Assembly (NCBI GenBank): GCA_030146155.1
Contig: JASLCF010000106.1
Location: 1-52,314 of the forward strand
DNA: 52,314 nucleotides
Source of the DNA: Savagea sp.
GTDB taxonomy: Bacteria; Bacillota; Bacilli; Bacillales_A; Planococcaceae
Reading direction: 5' to 3'
Shown: positions 7,669 through 16,709 of the stretch, piece by piece
Layout of the letters: the number at the start of each line of letters is the position of its first letter
How positions within the stretch are numbered: the stretch's first letter is position 1
The notes under the pieces: generated by a model
Databases searched by the model: none
What the model was told of the DNA's origin: nothing
The model's input: only the letters and a program-made list of their open reading frames with translations
Translations under genes and position numbers: made by a program

Positions 7669-9972
7669 ATGATTGAATCAACAAAAGAATGGTTGATTGA
7701 ACAAGAGAATGAAAATCTAGTCAATCAAATCACAGAACAATTTAAGATTCCACGTTTATTAGCAAAAATAATTGCTGCTCGTTCAATTTCTTCAATGGAT
7801 GAAGTTGAACAGCTTTTACATCCTTCAAAAGAAATGATCAATGATTCTTTTTTATTTGATGGGATGGAAGAAGCAGTTGGCATTATTCAAGAAGCGATTG
7901 ACGCTCAAATCCCCATTCTAATTTATGGAGATTATGATGCTGATGGGGTAACGGGCACTACGATATTAATGAAAGCGATTCGGGAATTAGGCGGCCTCGT
8001 TGATTTTTGTATTCCTAACCGTTTTACTCACGGTTATGGTCCGAACACAGCCCTTTTTGAAGAGAAAATTACAGAAGGTTTTGAACTTATTATTACGGTT
8101 GATAATGGAATTGCTGGCATTGAAGCGATACATCATGCAAATTCCTTAGGGGCGACTGTGATTATTACAGATCACCATGATTTCGGTGAAGAATTACCCC
8201 AAGCTGATGCAATTATTCATCCAAACTTACCAGGTCAAACTTACCCTTATCCTCATTTAGCGGGTGTAGGGGTCGCTTATAAGTTGGCCACTGCATTGCT
8301 AGGCGAAGAACGTGAAGAATATTTGCAGTTTGTCGCAATCGGTACGATTGCCGATATGGTCCCTTTAACTTTAGAAAATCGATACTTTACGAAAATGGGT
8401 TTACAACAATTAAGACAAACTTCGAATGAAGGAATCAAAGCTTTAGCTCGCGTGGCCAATATCGAGCTTCAAGATGCGGATGAAATGACTGTGGGTTTTA
8501 GTTTTGGCCCAAGATTAAACGCCCCTGGACGTTTGCATTCTGCTGAAGTGGCAGTTCGCTTGTTATTATCAGAAACAAGAGAAGAAGCCGAACAACTTGC
8601 TGCAACGATTCAAGCGGATAATCAAACGAGACAAGGAATTGTGAATAGTATTATGGAACAAGCCAGTCAACTTTTAATTCAACAGTACGGCAATGAGTTA
8701 CCTCCAGTTATTGTCTTGTATCATCAAGACTGGAATCCTGGCGTCGTAGGGATTGTAGCTTCACGTTTAGTAGAAAAATACTATCGTCCAACTATTTTAT
8801 TCGGAGCAGACGATGTTGAAGGAATAGCAAAAGGTTCTGCAAGAAGTATTGAGGGCTTTCATTTATTTGAACATTTACAGCACCTGTCAGCCTATTTATT
8901 AAAATTCGGCGGTCATGAAATGGCAGCTGGGATGTCGATAGCCATTGAACAGATTGAATCTTTCACACAAGCCATCGGAGAACGAGCTATTCAATGTTTA
9001 ACAGCTGACCAGTGGATAGCAAAAGAACGAGTAGATGTGACTGTTGAAATAAGTGAGGTCACAGTTGATACGTTAGAACAACTTTCACAATTAAAGCCAT
9101 TTGGAATGGGTTTTGCTAAACCGAATATTAGAATTAAAGATGTAAAGATAAAGGATGCACGCAAAATTGGTGCCGACCGTAATCATTTTAAAGCAGTCCT
9201 TGAACAAGGAGCGTACACCTTAGATGCAGTAAGTTTTCATAAAGGGCAATGGGTGGACGAACTGACACCGGGTATCACTTGTTCAGTCCTGGGAGACTTG
9301 ACGATCAATGAATGGAATGGCAAAAAAAATCCTCAAATCATGTTGTCAGATTTGAAAAGCGAGGATTTCCAACTTTTTGATTATCGCGGAATTCAACAAC
9401 TTGAACGTTGGTTACCACTGATTCCATCAGATGCAGAATTAGTTGTATTTACTGATGCAGGGGAGCATTATTTTAAAGAAAAAATCCCACAATTGATTCG
9501 ATTTGAAGAAAAGAAGAGCTGGTCTTCAAATGTAGTTCTACTAGATTTACCTATACAATTTGAACAATTGACTAGCATTCTTCAATCGAAAAATGTACAC
9601 CGAATGTATACTGTTTTTTACCAAGCCAACCCCGTTTATTTAGAAACTTTACCTACTCGAGAAATGTTTGCTGAGCTATACAAAACATTGAAACAACGTG
9701 GTTTTCTCGATTATGAAAAAGAGTGGCAATTACTCGGCCAAGCAAAAGGTTGGAAAAAAGACACGATTATCTTCATGTTGAAAGTGTTTTTAGAGTTGAA
9801 ATTTGTTAAAATAGAAGATGGTGTCTTTCAGGTTAATAGTCAACCAAGCAAAAGTCCTTTAGAAGACGCGCCGAGTTATCAAGCGAGAATACAGCAATAT
9901 GCAATTGAAAAACAATTATTATTTAGCTCATATGCTGAGCTTCAGCAATTTGTGATTACGATGCGTTCGTAA
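7669..9972 (+). CDS. recJ: Single-stranded-DNA-specific 5'-3' exonuclease RecJ
   Basis: RecJ degrades single-stranded DNA from 5' ends in recombination and mismatch repair. The 767-aa protein contains the DHH catalytic motifs DYDADG (88-93), DHH (168-170) and GTIADM (about 225-230), the DHHA1 segment FGGHEMAAG (about 412-420), an OB fold, and a C-terminal extension of over 200 aa typical of Firmicutes RecJ. Start at ATG 7669 behind AAGAGG. It is followed 22 bases later by apt, the same order as in B. subtilis. Confidence 0.97.
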   Translation: MIESTKEWLIEQENENLVNQITEQFKIPRLLAKIIAARSISSMDEVEQLLHPSKEMINDSFLFDGMEEAVGIIQEAIDAQIPILIYGDYDADGVTGTTILMKAIRELGGLVDFCIPNRFTHGYGPNTALFEEKITEGFELIITVDNGIAGIEAIHHANSLGATVIITDHHDFGEELPQADAIIHPNLPGQTYPYPHLAGVGVAYKLATALLGEEREEYLQFVAIGTIADMVPLTLENRYFTKMGLQQLRQTSNEGIKALARVANIELQDADEMTVGFSFGPRLNAPGRLHSAEVAVRLLLSETREEAEQLAATIQADNQTRQGIVNSIMEQASQLLIQQYGNELPPVIVLYHQDWNPGVVGIVASRLVEKYYRPTILFGADDVEGIAKGSARSIEGFHLFEHLQHLSAYLLKFGGHEMAAGMSIAIEQIESFTQAIGERAIQCLTADQWIAKERVDVTVEISEVTVDTLEQLSQLKPFGMGFAKPNIRIKDVKIKDARKIGADRNHFKAVLEQGAYTLDAVSFHKGQWVDELTPGITCSVLGDLTINEWNGKKNPQIMLSDLKSEDFQLFDYRGIQQLERWLPLIPSDAELVVFTDAGEHYFKEKIPQLIRFEEKKSWSSNVVLLDLPIQFEQLTSILQSKNVHRMYTVFYQANPVYLETLPTREMFAELYKTLKQRGFLDYEKEWQLLGQAKGWKKDTIIFMLKVFLELKFVKIEDGVFQVNSQPSKSPLEDAPSYQARIQQYAIEKQLLFSSYAELQQFVITMRS

Positions 9973-9994
9973 CACATGAGGAGGAAAACGGAAG

Positions 9995-10516
9995 ATGGAT
10001 TTAAAACAATATGTAACGATTGTAAAAGATTATCCGAAAGAAGGCATTAGCTTTAAAGATATTACAACTTTAATGGACCATGGACATGCTTATAAATATG
10101 CGACAGACGAAATTGTGAAATATGCTAAAGAAGTCAATGCTGAATTAATAGTCGGTCCTGAAGCACGTGGCTTTATTATTGGCTGTCCTGTTGCTTATGC
10201 ATTAGAAATTGGTTTTGCACCAGTTCGTAAACCAGGTAAACTACCAAGAGAAACAGTGGAAGTTGAATATGATTTGGAATATGGTACAGACCGGTTAACA
10301 ATTCACAAAGATGCAATTAAAAAAGGACAACGTGTGTTAATTGTCGATGATTTACTTGCAACTGGAGGCACTATCAAAGCATCCATCGAACTCGTTGAAC
10401 AATTGGGCGGTGTAGTAGCAGGTTGTGCATTCTTAATTGAATTAGATTATTTAGAAGGTCGTAAAAATATTGAAGGTTATGATATTCGAACATTAATTAA
10501 TTACGAAGCAGAATAG
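9995..10516 (+). CDS. apt: Adenine phosphoribosyltransferase
   Basis: Apt makes AMP from adenine and PRPP for purine salvage. The 173-aa protein has the PRPP-binding motif VLIVDDLLATGGT (about 112-124) and the adenine-recognition region GPEARGFIIGCPVAYAL (about 53-69). GAGGAGG precedes the ATG. It lies between recJ and relA in the usual Bacilli order; a terminator after it separates it from relA. Adenine released by MtnN (35670) could be a substrate. Confidence 0.97.
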   Translation: MDLKQYVTIVKDYPKEGISFKDITTLMDHGHAYKYATDEIVKYAKEVNAELIVGPEARGFIIGCPVAYALEIGFAPVRKPGKLPRETVEVEYDLEYGTDRLTIHKDAIKKGQRVLIVDDLLATGGTIKASIELVEQLGGVVAGCAFLIELDYLEGRKNIEGYDIRTLINYEAE

Positions 10517-10530
10517 TCGTGTTTTAAGTG

Positions 10531-10563
10531 TCTCTTGATGATTTCATCGAGAGGCCTTTTTTG
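10531..10563 (+). terminator. Terminator after apt
   Basis: CTCTTGATGA (10532-10541) pairs with TCATCGAGAG (10544-10553) across a two-base gap, followed by GGCC and six T. This ends the recJ-apt transcript. Confidence 0.8.
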
Positions 10564-10628
10564 TTTCCGTAGATTTCATTTGTCATGAAAGGCTTAGGCG
10601 TTTTACTCTAAAATGAGAAGAGGAAAGC

Positions 10629-10658
10629 TTTACAACTTACCCTTTTAACACGTACAAT
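10629..10658 (+). promoter_or_regulatory. Probable relA promoter
   Basis: TTTACA (10629-10634) and TACAAT (10653-10658) are 18 bases apart, giving a leader of about 33 bases before relA. The upstream terminator supports an independent promoter here. Confidence 0.45.
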
Positions 10659-10697
10659 AGAAAGTATTACCTAAAACGAATAGAAAGGAGTATGAAG

Positions 10698-12908
10698 ATG
10701 GCTAAAAATCAAGATTTGACTGCTCAAGATGTGTTTGATTTAGTAGGCACGTATATGAATGAAGACAATGTAAACTTTATTAAAAAAGCCTATATTGCGG
10801 CCGAGCAATCACATGATGGTCAATTTAGAAAGTCGGGAGAACCTTATATTATTCACCCGATTCAAGTCGCTGGCATACTCGCAGAATTACAGATGGATCC
10901 TGCAACTGTAGCGGCAGGATTTTTACATGATGTGGTTGAAGATACAGAAGTGAGCCGAGAAGATATTGTGGAGGAATTTGGTGAAGAAGTAGCCGTTCTT
11001 GTAGATGGTGTAACAAAACTTGATAAATTAAAGTTTCGTTCAAATGAGGAAAAACAAGCAGAGAATCATCGAAAAATGTTTATTGCAATGGCGAGAGATA
11101 TCCGAGTCATTTTAATTAAATTGGCTGACCGCCTACATAATATGCGTACTTTAAAGCACGTACCTGAAGAGAAACAAAGAAGAATTTCTGCAGAAACATT
11201 AGATATCTTTGCCCCACTAGCCCATCGCTTGGGAATATCAACCATTAAATGGGAATTGGAAGATATTTCACTACGTTACCTGAATCCACAACAATATTAC
11301 CGAATCGTGAATATGATGAAAAAGAAGAGAGCCGAACGAGAGCAATATTTGGCAGAAGTAATGGAAATCATTCAGTATGAAGTTGATAATATGGGCATTG
11401 AAGCAGAAATATCAGGTAGACCTAAGCATCTGTACTCCATTTATCGTAAGATGGCCATCCAAAATAAAGAATTTAATGAAATTTATGATCTATTAGCTGT
11501 CAGAATATTGCTAAAAAGTATTAAAGATTGTTATGCAGTTCTCGGTATTATCCACACGTTATGGAAGCCGATGCCTGGCCGATTTAAAGACTATATTGCC
11601 ATGCCAAAACAAAATCTATATCAATCTATTCACACCACAGTAGTAGGTCCTGCAGGGGATCCGTTAGAAGTGCAAATCCGTACGGAAGAGATGCATAAAA
11701 TTTCTGAGTATGGGGTAGCTGCACACTGGGCATATAAAGAGGGCAAGGCAAAAGCCGATTTGAATGATAGCATTGACCAGAAGTTAACATGGTTTAGAGA
11801 AATTTTAGAATTACAAAATGACTCTACAAATGCAGAAGAATTTATGGAATCATTGAAGTTTGATTTGTTTTCAGACATGGTCTACGTATTTACTCCTGAT
11901 GGCGATGTCATTGAATTGCCAAAAGGCTCTGTTCCACTAGATTTTGCTTATCGAGTGCATTCAGAAGTAGGAAATCGAACAATTGGTGCGAAAGTCAATG
12001 GCAAAATGGTAGCCTTAGATGAACAGTTAGATACGGGAGATATTATTGAAATATTAACTTCGAAACAATCCTTTGGGCCAAGTAGAGATTGGCTAAAAAT
12101 AGCGAATACATCTCAAGCGCGAAGTAAAATTCGTCAATATTTTAAACGCCAATTAAAAGAAGATAATGTAGTGAAAGGCAAAGAAGCGATTGAAAAGGAA
12201 ATTAAAGATCAATTATTCGAAGTCAAAGATGTGATTACAAATGATAATATCCAACGAGCTTTAGATAAATTCAGCTTTGCTTCTGAAGAAGACATGTATG
12301 CAGGTGTCGGTTCAGGTGGTGTAACTGCTCAGCAAGTCGTCAATCGTTTAGCAGAAAAGTTAAGACGTGAACGTGAAAAGATTGAGACGATTGAAAAAAT
12401 AAAATCAGATATTGAAAAAACGAAAGAACAAGAACCGAAAAAGATTTCTGAATCGGGGGTCATCGTAGAAGGGATTGACAGTTTGCTAGTTCGCTTAGCG
12501 AAATGTTGTAATCCAGTGCCTGGGGATGAAATTATTGGCTTCATTACTAAAGGAAGAGGCGTATCTGTACACCGAACAGACTGTCCAAATACACATTTAC
12601 CAGAAGCTGAACAAAGTCGTTTGATTGAAGTGAGTTGGGCTGTCGGAGATACTGCGAAGTCTCAAAAAATGTTTGAGGTAGACATTGAAATTGTTGCTTT
12701 TGACCGTGCACATCTATTGAATGAAGTGATGATGGCTGTTTCAGAAATGAAAGTTCCAATTACTGCAGTTTCTGGCAAGGCCAATAAAGAAAAAGTAGCT
12801 AAAATATCGATGACAATCCAAATTACAAATATCAATCATCTGTATCAAATTGTAAAGAGAATTAAACAAATTCCAGATGTACATGCGGTACATCGAGTGA
12901 TTCATTAA
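10698..12908 (+). CDS. relA: Bifunctional (p)ppGpp synthetase/hydrolase, long RSH protein
   Basis: This Rel enzyme makes and degrades the alarmone (p)ppGpp in response to uncharged tRNA on the ribosome. The 736-aa protein has an HD hydrolase domain with HDVVEDT (His77-Asp78), the synthetase domain with RPKHLYSIYRKM and YQSIHTTVVGP (about 240-340), the TGS domain, the helical/zinc-finger region with AKCCNPVPGD, and a C-terminal ACT domain. Both catalytic halves look intact. An in-frame ATG at 10692 exists, but AGGAG ends at 10690, so the ATG at 10698 has the proper spacing. dtd follows after 13 bases. Confidence 0.96.
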   Translation: MAKNQDLTAQDVFDLVGTYMNEDNVNFIKKAYIAAEQSHDGQFRKSGEPYIIHPIQVAGILAELQMDPATVAAGFLHDVVEDTEVSREDIVEEFGEEVAVLVDGVTKLDKLKFRSNEEKQAENHRKMFIAMARDIRVILIKLADRLHNMRTLKHVPEEKQRRISAETLDIFAPLAHRLGISTIKWELEDISLRYLNPQQYYRIVNMMKKKRAEREQYLAEVMEIIQYEVDNMGIEAEISGRPKHLYSIYRKMAIQNKEFNEIYDLLAVRILLKSIKDCYAVLGIIHTLWKPMPGRFKDYIAMPKQNLYQSIHTTVVGPAGDPLEVQIRTEEMHKISEYGVAAHWAYKEGKAKADLNDSIDQKLTWFREILELQNDSTNAEEFMESLKFDLFSDMVYVFTPDGDVIELPKGSVPLDFAYRVHSEVGNRTIGAKVNGKMVALDEQLDTGDIIEILTSKQSFGPSRDWLKIANTSQARSKIRQYFKRQLKEDNVVKGKEAIEKEIKDQLFEVKDVITNDNIQRALDKFSFASEEDMYAGVGSGGVTAQQVVNRLAEKLRREREKIETIEKIKSDIEKTKEQEPKKISESGVIVEGIDSLLVRLAKCCNPVPGDEIIGFITKGRGVSVHRTDCPNTHLPEAEQSRLIEVSWAVGDTAKSQKMFEVDIEIVAFDRAHLLNEVMMAVSEMKVPITAVSGKANKEKVAKISMTIQITNINHLYQIVKRIKQIPDVHAVHRVIH

Positions 12909-12921
12909 ATGGGGTGAAATC

Positions 12922-13362
12922 ATGCGCGTTATTCTTCAAAAAGTAAAAAAAGCAAAAGTCACAGTTGATCAACAAACAGTTGGCGAGATCGGCCGCGGTT
13001 TTTTATTATTGGTAGGAATTACACATACTGATACTGAGAAAGAAGTAGATGAAGTAGCTAAAAAAATAGCTGGCTTACGTTTATTTGAAGATGAACAAGA
13101 CAAAATGAACTGGTCGATTGATCAAGTAGAAGGAGCCATTTTATCTGTTTCTCAGTTTACACTGTATGGAGATACCTCAAGAGGACGTCGACCAAGTTTT
13201 ATTGATGCTGCAAGACCTGAACAGGCAAAGCCTTTATGGGACCGATTCAATGAACAGCTTAGAACTTATGACTTACAAGTAGAAACGGGAGTATTCGGAG
13301 CAATGATGGACGTAGAATTAATTAATGAGGGACCAGTAACTCTAGTCGTAGAATCAAAGTAA
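12922..13362 (+). CDS. dtd: D-aminoacyl-tRNA deacylase
   Basis: Dtd removes D-amino acids (and glycine from tRNA-Ala) from mischarged tRNA. The 146-aa product has the family core SQFTLYGD (about 73-80) and the C-terminal NEGPVTLVVES signature that forms the cross-subunit Gly-Pro site. ATG 12922 follows GGGGTG and lies 13 bases after relA, so it is co-transcribed with it, as in B. subtilis. Confidence 0.96.
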   Translation: MRVILQKVKKAKVTVDQQTVGEIGRGFLLLVGITHTDTEKEVDEVAKKIAGLRLFEDEQDKMNWSIDQVEGAILSVSQFTLYGDTSRGRRPSFIDAARPEQAKPLWDRFNEQLRTYDLQVETGVFGAMMDVELINEGPVTLVVESK

Positions 13363-13401
13363 AGTGAGTGGAAAAGAGCTGGCCACATCATTTTACGCAT
13401 T

Positions 13402-13443
13402 AAAAAAGAGCCTTTCTTTTGAAGTTGAAAGGCTCCTTTTTTA
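13402..13443. terminator. Bidirectional terminator between dtd and yrvJ
   Basis: GAGCCTTTC (13408-13416) pairs perfectly with GAAAGGCTC (13427-13435). The stem has an A-run before and a T-run after, so it can stop transcription from both the plus strand (dtd) and the minus strand (amidase gene). It overlaps the amidase stop codon. Confidence 0.85.
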
Positions 13444-14988
13444 TTCGTTGAAATAATTTAATAAACCACTGTAAATTGCTTGTGCTGTTCGTTCTTGGTA
13501 TTGAGAAGTTAAGATGAGTTGTTCTTCTGCACTATTCGTTAAAAAGCCAAGCTCTAGAAGAACAGTTTGATGACCTCCATCACGAACGATTTGGAAGTTT
13601 CCTTTTTGAACGCCGCGGTCAGTTGTAGGTAATCCAGCTAATTCTTGATTGATGGCTTGAGCTAACTGAAGTTGATCTTCATGATAGTAAAACGTGGTGT
13701 GGCCTCGAACACTTGAATCTAAATTAGCATCATAATGAAGACTAATCATTGCATCAGCACCATTTGTTAATTTTAATTGTGTACGATTTCTTAACGCGAC
13801 AAATTGATCACTTTCGCGTGTCATGATGACAGTTGCTCCTGCAGCTTCGAGTTTATCAACGAGTAAATGTGCAGTTCTTAAAGTTAAGTCTTTTTCGTCC
13901 GTTCCTCGTTGACTGCTTGTTCCTTTATCATGTCCGCCGTGCCCTGCATCGACTACGATAACAATATCTTGTAGTGTACCATCGATGGAAGCTTTTTTAT
14001 TCGGATTCACTTCAACGACTTCTTTTTCTTTTTCTTCTTCTCCTTCGATGGCGACTACCCAGCTGGCAACAAAGGCAGACCCTTCCTCAATTTCAACCTC
14101 TAGCCATTCTTCATGCACACCAATAACCTTATACACTTCTCCGATAGTAGCCCGTTTAACAATTGCAGAATGTGTAGTTGGTTCGGATCTAAAGTTAGTT
14201 CGGTCAGTGACGATTGAAATCGATTGAATCTCTTCTTGGTTGTCTGGTTGATTAGAAACAAGCTGCCCGTGATAGAGAGATAGCCATCCTGTCTTTTTTT
14301 CTGTATATTGAATTTCCACCCAGTTATGATTAATAGAAAGAATAGGGAATCGTTCTTCTGATTGAACAGTTCCAATGACCTTTCCTTTTAATCCTTTATT
14401 GGACCTTACATTTACTGAAGGAATGACTATTTTAAAATGATCTAAGTTTGCATTGATTTCGTCTTTGTCGTCACTGTCTTCTACGGGTGGAGGAGAAGCA
14501 TTGGTTGTAGAATAATTGGTTTCAACCTTTTGAACCCATCCAGATTGTTGATCGTAACGAACAAATAGCCAATCCTCTTTTTCTTGCAGGACCTCAACAG
14601 TTGTATCTTGTGCAAGGACGGCGAGTATATTGGATTTTTCAGAGGGTCCTAATCTGAAATCAACTTCATCAGCTGTGAGTTGTATTTCTTGAGAAGCCTC
14701 AATTGTACTTGAATCTGAGGTTGATTCGTTTGTTAACCATGAGGCAATCCACCCCTTTTTACCTTTATACTCGATTTTAAACCATTCTTGTTCTGTTTCT
14801 AACACTTGTAAAGTGTCCGTGGTTTCTAGACGTTCGATGATATCGTAAGTTAAACCAGGCCCACTACGGAGATTAACCCATGGCTCTGATAGTGTAACTT
14901 CTTTCGGGGCAGCAAACGCTTGACTGATTGGAATGATACTAAAGAGTACAACTAAACTAATCAAAAAACGTGTGAATGGGTGTTTCAT
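13441..14988 (-). CDS. yrvJ: Secreted N-acetylmuramoyl-L-alanine amidase with SH3 repeats (YrvJ-like)
   Basis: A predicted exported peptidoglycan hydrolase of about 515 aa. It has an N-terminal signal peptide (basic HPFTR, hydrophobic core, cleavage near QAFA), then four bacterial SH3 repeats (about 30-90, 100-160, 185-240, 255-315; WVNLRSGPG and VNVRSNKG are examples), a charged linker, and a C-terminal amidase_3 domain (about 345-515). The zinc site is visible: His in DAGHGG, Glu in TDEKDL, His in SLHYDA, and the catalytic Glu in LLELGF. It sits between dtd and hisS like yrvJ. AGGAGG lies four bases before one ATG and seven before the next; the second (14988) is preferred. Confidence 0.88.
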   Translation of the reverse strand: MKHPFTRFLISLVVLFSIIPISQAFAAPKEVTLSEPWVNLRSGPGLTYDIIERLETTDTLQVLETEQEWFKIEYKGKKGWIASWLTNESTSDSSTIEASQEIQLTADEVDFRLGPSEKSNILAVLAQDTTVEVLQEKEDWLFVRYDQQSGWVQKVETNYSTTNASPPPVEDSDDKDEINANLDHFKIVIPSVNVRSNKGLKGKVIGTVQSEERFPILSINHNWVEIQYTEKKTGWLSLYHGQLVSNQPDNQEEIQSISIVTDRTNFRSEPTTHSAIVKRATIGEVYKVIGVHEEWLEVEIEEGSAFVASWVVAIEGEEEKEKEVVEVNPNKKASIDGTLQDIVIVVDAGHGGHDKGTSSQRGTDEKDLTLRTAHLLVDKLEAAGATVIMTRESDQFVALRNRTQLKLTNGADAMISLHYDANLDSSVRGHTTFYYHEDQLQLAQAINQELAGLPTTDRGVQKGNFQIVRDGGHQTVLLELGFLTNSAEEQLILTSQYQERTAQAIYSGLLNYFNE

Positions 14989-15011
14989 CATTTCGCCTCC
15001 TTTGTTGTTCT

Positions 15012-15040
15012 ATTGTACGAAATATTTCACAAGTTGCCAA
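15012..15040 (-). promoter_or_regulatory. Promoter of the yrvJ-like amidase gene
   Basis: On the minus strand TTGGCA (15040-15035) and TACAAT (15017-15012) are separated by 17 bases, placing the start of transcription just upstream of the AGGAGG site. Confidence 0.65.
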
Positions 15041-15101
15041 TTGATTATCGGTTGTAGTGAAATCTTTGAGCAGATAAAAAGAGAAGAAATGAATTTGCAG
15101 T

Positions 15102-15129
15102 TGACTTGCTGTGAGAAAATGATTAATAT
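15102..15129 (+). promoter_or_regulatory. Promoter of the hisS-aspS T-box leader
   Basis: TTGACT (15102-15107) and TAATAT (15124-15129) are 16 bases apart, immediately upstream of the T-box leader. Confidence 0.55.
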
Positions 15130-15136
15130 GAATGAT

Positions 15137-15415
15137 ACAAACGAATTCAAAAAATAGCTAAGGATCCAAAAAGTAAAACGATTCACAAGATGTCTAAAGA
15201 GAAAGTGAACTGGGCTGAAATTCACTTGTCATCGAATGGTTTGAACAACAGTGGGGAGGCGTTCTATCGAAAGGCGAACAGGCTGATTAGGTAGAAACGG
15301 AACTGGCCGTTATCCAGTATCGAGTGGACTGCAATAAGGAGTCAATTTGGGTGGAACCGCGGAAGCTACAAAGCTCTCGTCCCTATTTTTTAATAGGGAT
15401 GAGGGCTTTTTTTAT
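15137..15415 (+). promoter_or_regulatory. T-box riboswitch leader controlling hisS-aspS
   Basis: The leader ends with the T-box core GGGTGGAACCGCGG (15349-15362), which pairs with the tRNA acceptor end, and a rho-independent terminator in which CTCGTCCCTAT pairs with ATAGGGATGAG, followed by a T-run (15374-15413). Uncharged tRNA should stabilise the antiterminator and turn on the synthetase genes. Upstream sequence (about 15165-15340) provides stem I and the linker helices. I did not fold it, so I leave the specifier codon (His or Asp expected) unassigned. Confidence 0.9.
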
Positions 15416-15434
15416 ATTTGAAGGAGGAATTGAA

Positions 15435-16709
15435 ATGAATTTTAAAGTACCTAGAGGAACACAAGATATTCTACCGTCTGAATCATGGAAATGGCAAAAG
15501 GTAGAAGCAATTATCCGTGATACATGTCGTGCTTATCGCTTTGAAGAGATCCGTACACCAATCTTTGAACAAACTGAATTATTTCAAAGAACAGTAGGGG
15601 ATACTACTGATATCGTACAAAAAGAAATGTACACGTTCACTGATCGAGGGAATCGCTCCATGACTTTACGACCTGAAGGAACTGCACCAGTTGTTCGTTC
15701 TTTTGTAGAAAATAAAATGTTTGGTTATCCAGATCAACCAGTGAAATTATTTTATGAAGGACCCATGTTCCGTTATGAAAGGCAACAAGCAGGAAGGTAT
15801 CGTCAGTTCGTTCAATTTGGAGTAGAAGTCATTGGCAGTGCATCACCGATGACAGATGCCGAAACAATCGCTCTTGCAATGGAAGTTTACCAAAAAGCAG
15901 GATTGAAGAATATTAAATTAGTGATTAATTCACTGGGCGACAGAGAAGCTCGTGCGAAACATCGAGAGGCACTAGTTGCTCATTTCTCGCCACATATAGA
16001 AGAGTTTTGTAGTGACTGTCAAATGCGTCTTGAAAAAAACCCGTTACGTATTTTAGATTGTAAAAAAGATCATGAACATCCATTAATGGCGTCTGCTCCA
16101 GCATTGACTGATTATTTAAGTGAAGATAATCTAGCTTATTACTCAGAAGTTAAATCGTATTTATCCGCGATTGATATTGCGTTCGAAGAAGATCCAAATT
16201 TAGTTCGTGGATTAGATTATTATAATCACACAGCCTTTGAAATTATGAGTACTGCTGAAGGGTTTGGTGCGATTACTACCTTATGTGGTGGAGGACGATA
16301 CGATGGGATGACTGCTGAGATTGGCGGACCTGATGCTGCTGGAATTGGCTTTGGAATGAGTATCGAACGTCTCTTACTTGCTTTAGAAAATGAACAAGTA
16401 GAGCTAGTGAATGAGAATGAACTGGATGTTTATCTTGTAACGTTAGGTGACGAAGCAACGAAATTAGGTTTTCAATTAACGCAACAACTGAGAAGAAATG
16501 GGATAGCAGCAGAAACTGATTTTCTAGACCGTAAAATGAAAGGGCAAATGAAATCAGCGGACCGTATGCATGCTAAGTATGTCATTATTATCGGTGAAGA
16601 TGAAGTGGCAGAGCAAGTCGTGCAAGTAAAAGAGATGTCTACTGGTGAGCAACAACAATTGCCGATTGCAGAGGTTGTCGAATACTTTTTAAAAGAGGAG
16701 AGAAAGTAA
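15435..16709 (+). CDS. hisS: Histidyl-tRNA synthetase
   Basis: A class II aminoacyl-tRNA synthetase of 424 aa. Motif 1 (about 30-75, ending in QKEMYTFTD), motif 2 (FYEGPMFRYERQQAGRYRQF, about 106-125), the histidine signature LVRGLDYYNHTAFE (about 257-270) and motif 3 GGGRYDG...GIGFGMSIERL (about 285-310) are all present. The frame is open back to 15324, but that extension lies inside the T-box terminator; the real start is the ATG at 15435 behind AAGGAGG. The stop overlaps the aspS start (TAATG). Confidence 0.97.
   Translation: MNFKVPRGTQDILPSESWKWQKVEAIIRDTCRAYRFEEIRTPIFEQTELFQRTVGDTTDIVQKEMYTFTDRGNRSMTLRPEGTAPVVRSFVENKMFGYPDQPVKLFYEGPMFRYERQQAGRYRQFVQFGVEVIGSASPMTDAETIALAMEVYQKAGLKNIKLVINSLGDREARAKHREALVAHFSPHIEEFCSDCQMRLEKNPLRILDCKKDHEHPLMASAPALTDYLSEDNLAYYSEVKSYLSAIDIAFEEDPNLVRGLDYYNHTAFEIMSTAEGFGAITTLCGGGRYDGMTAEIGGPDAAGIGFGMSIERLLLALENEQVELVNENELDVYLVTLGDEATKLGFQLTQQLRRNGIAAETDFLDRKMKGQMKSADRMHAKYVIIIGEDEVAEQVVQVKEMSTGEQQQLPIAEVVEYFLKEERK

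Noticed and set aside
14000..14120. Low-complexity stretch within the amidase gene
   Set aside because: It encodes the charged Glu/Lys linker between SH3 repeats and the amidase domain; this is normal for such proteins.
15324..15434. N-terminal extension of hisS
   Set aside because: The extension consists of the T-box core and terminator; the ATG at 15435 has a strong Shine-Dalgarno and gives the normal HisS start.
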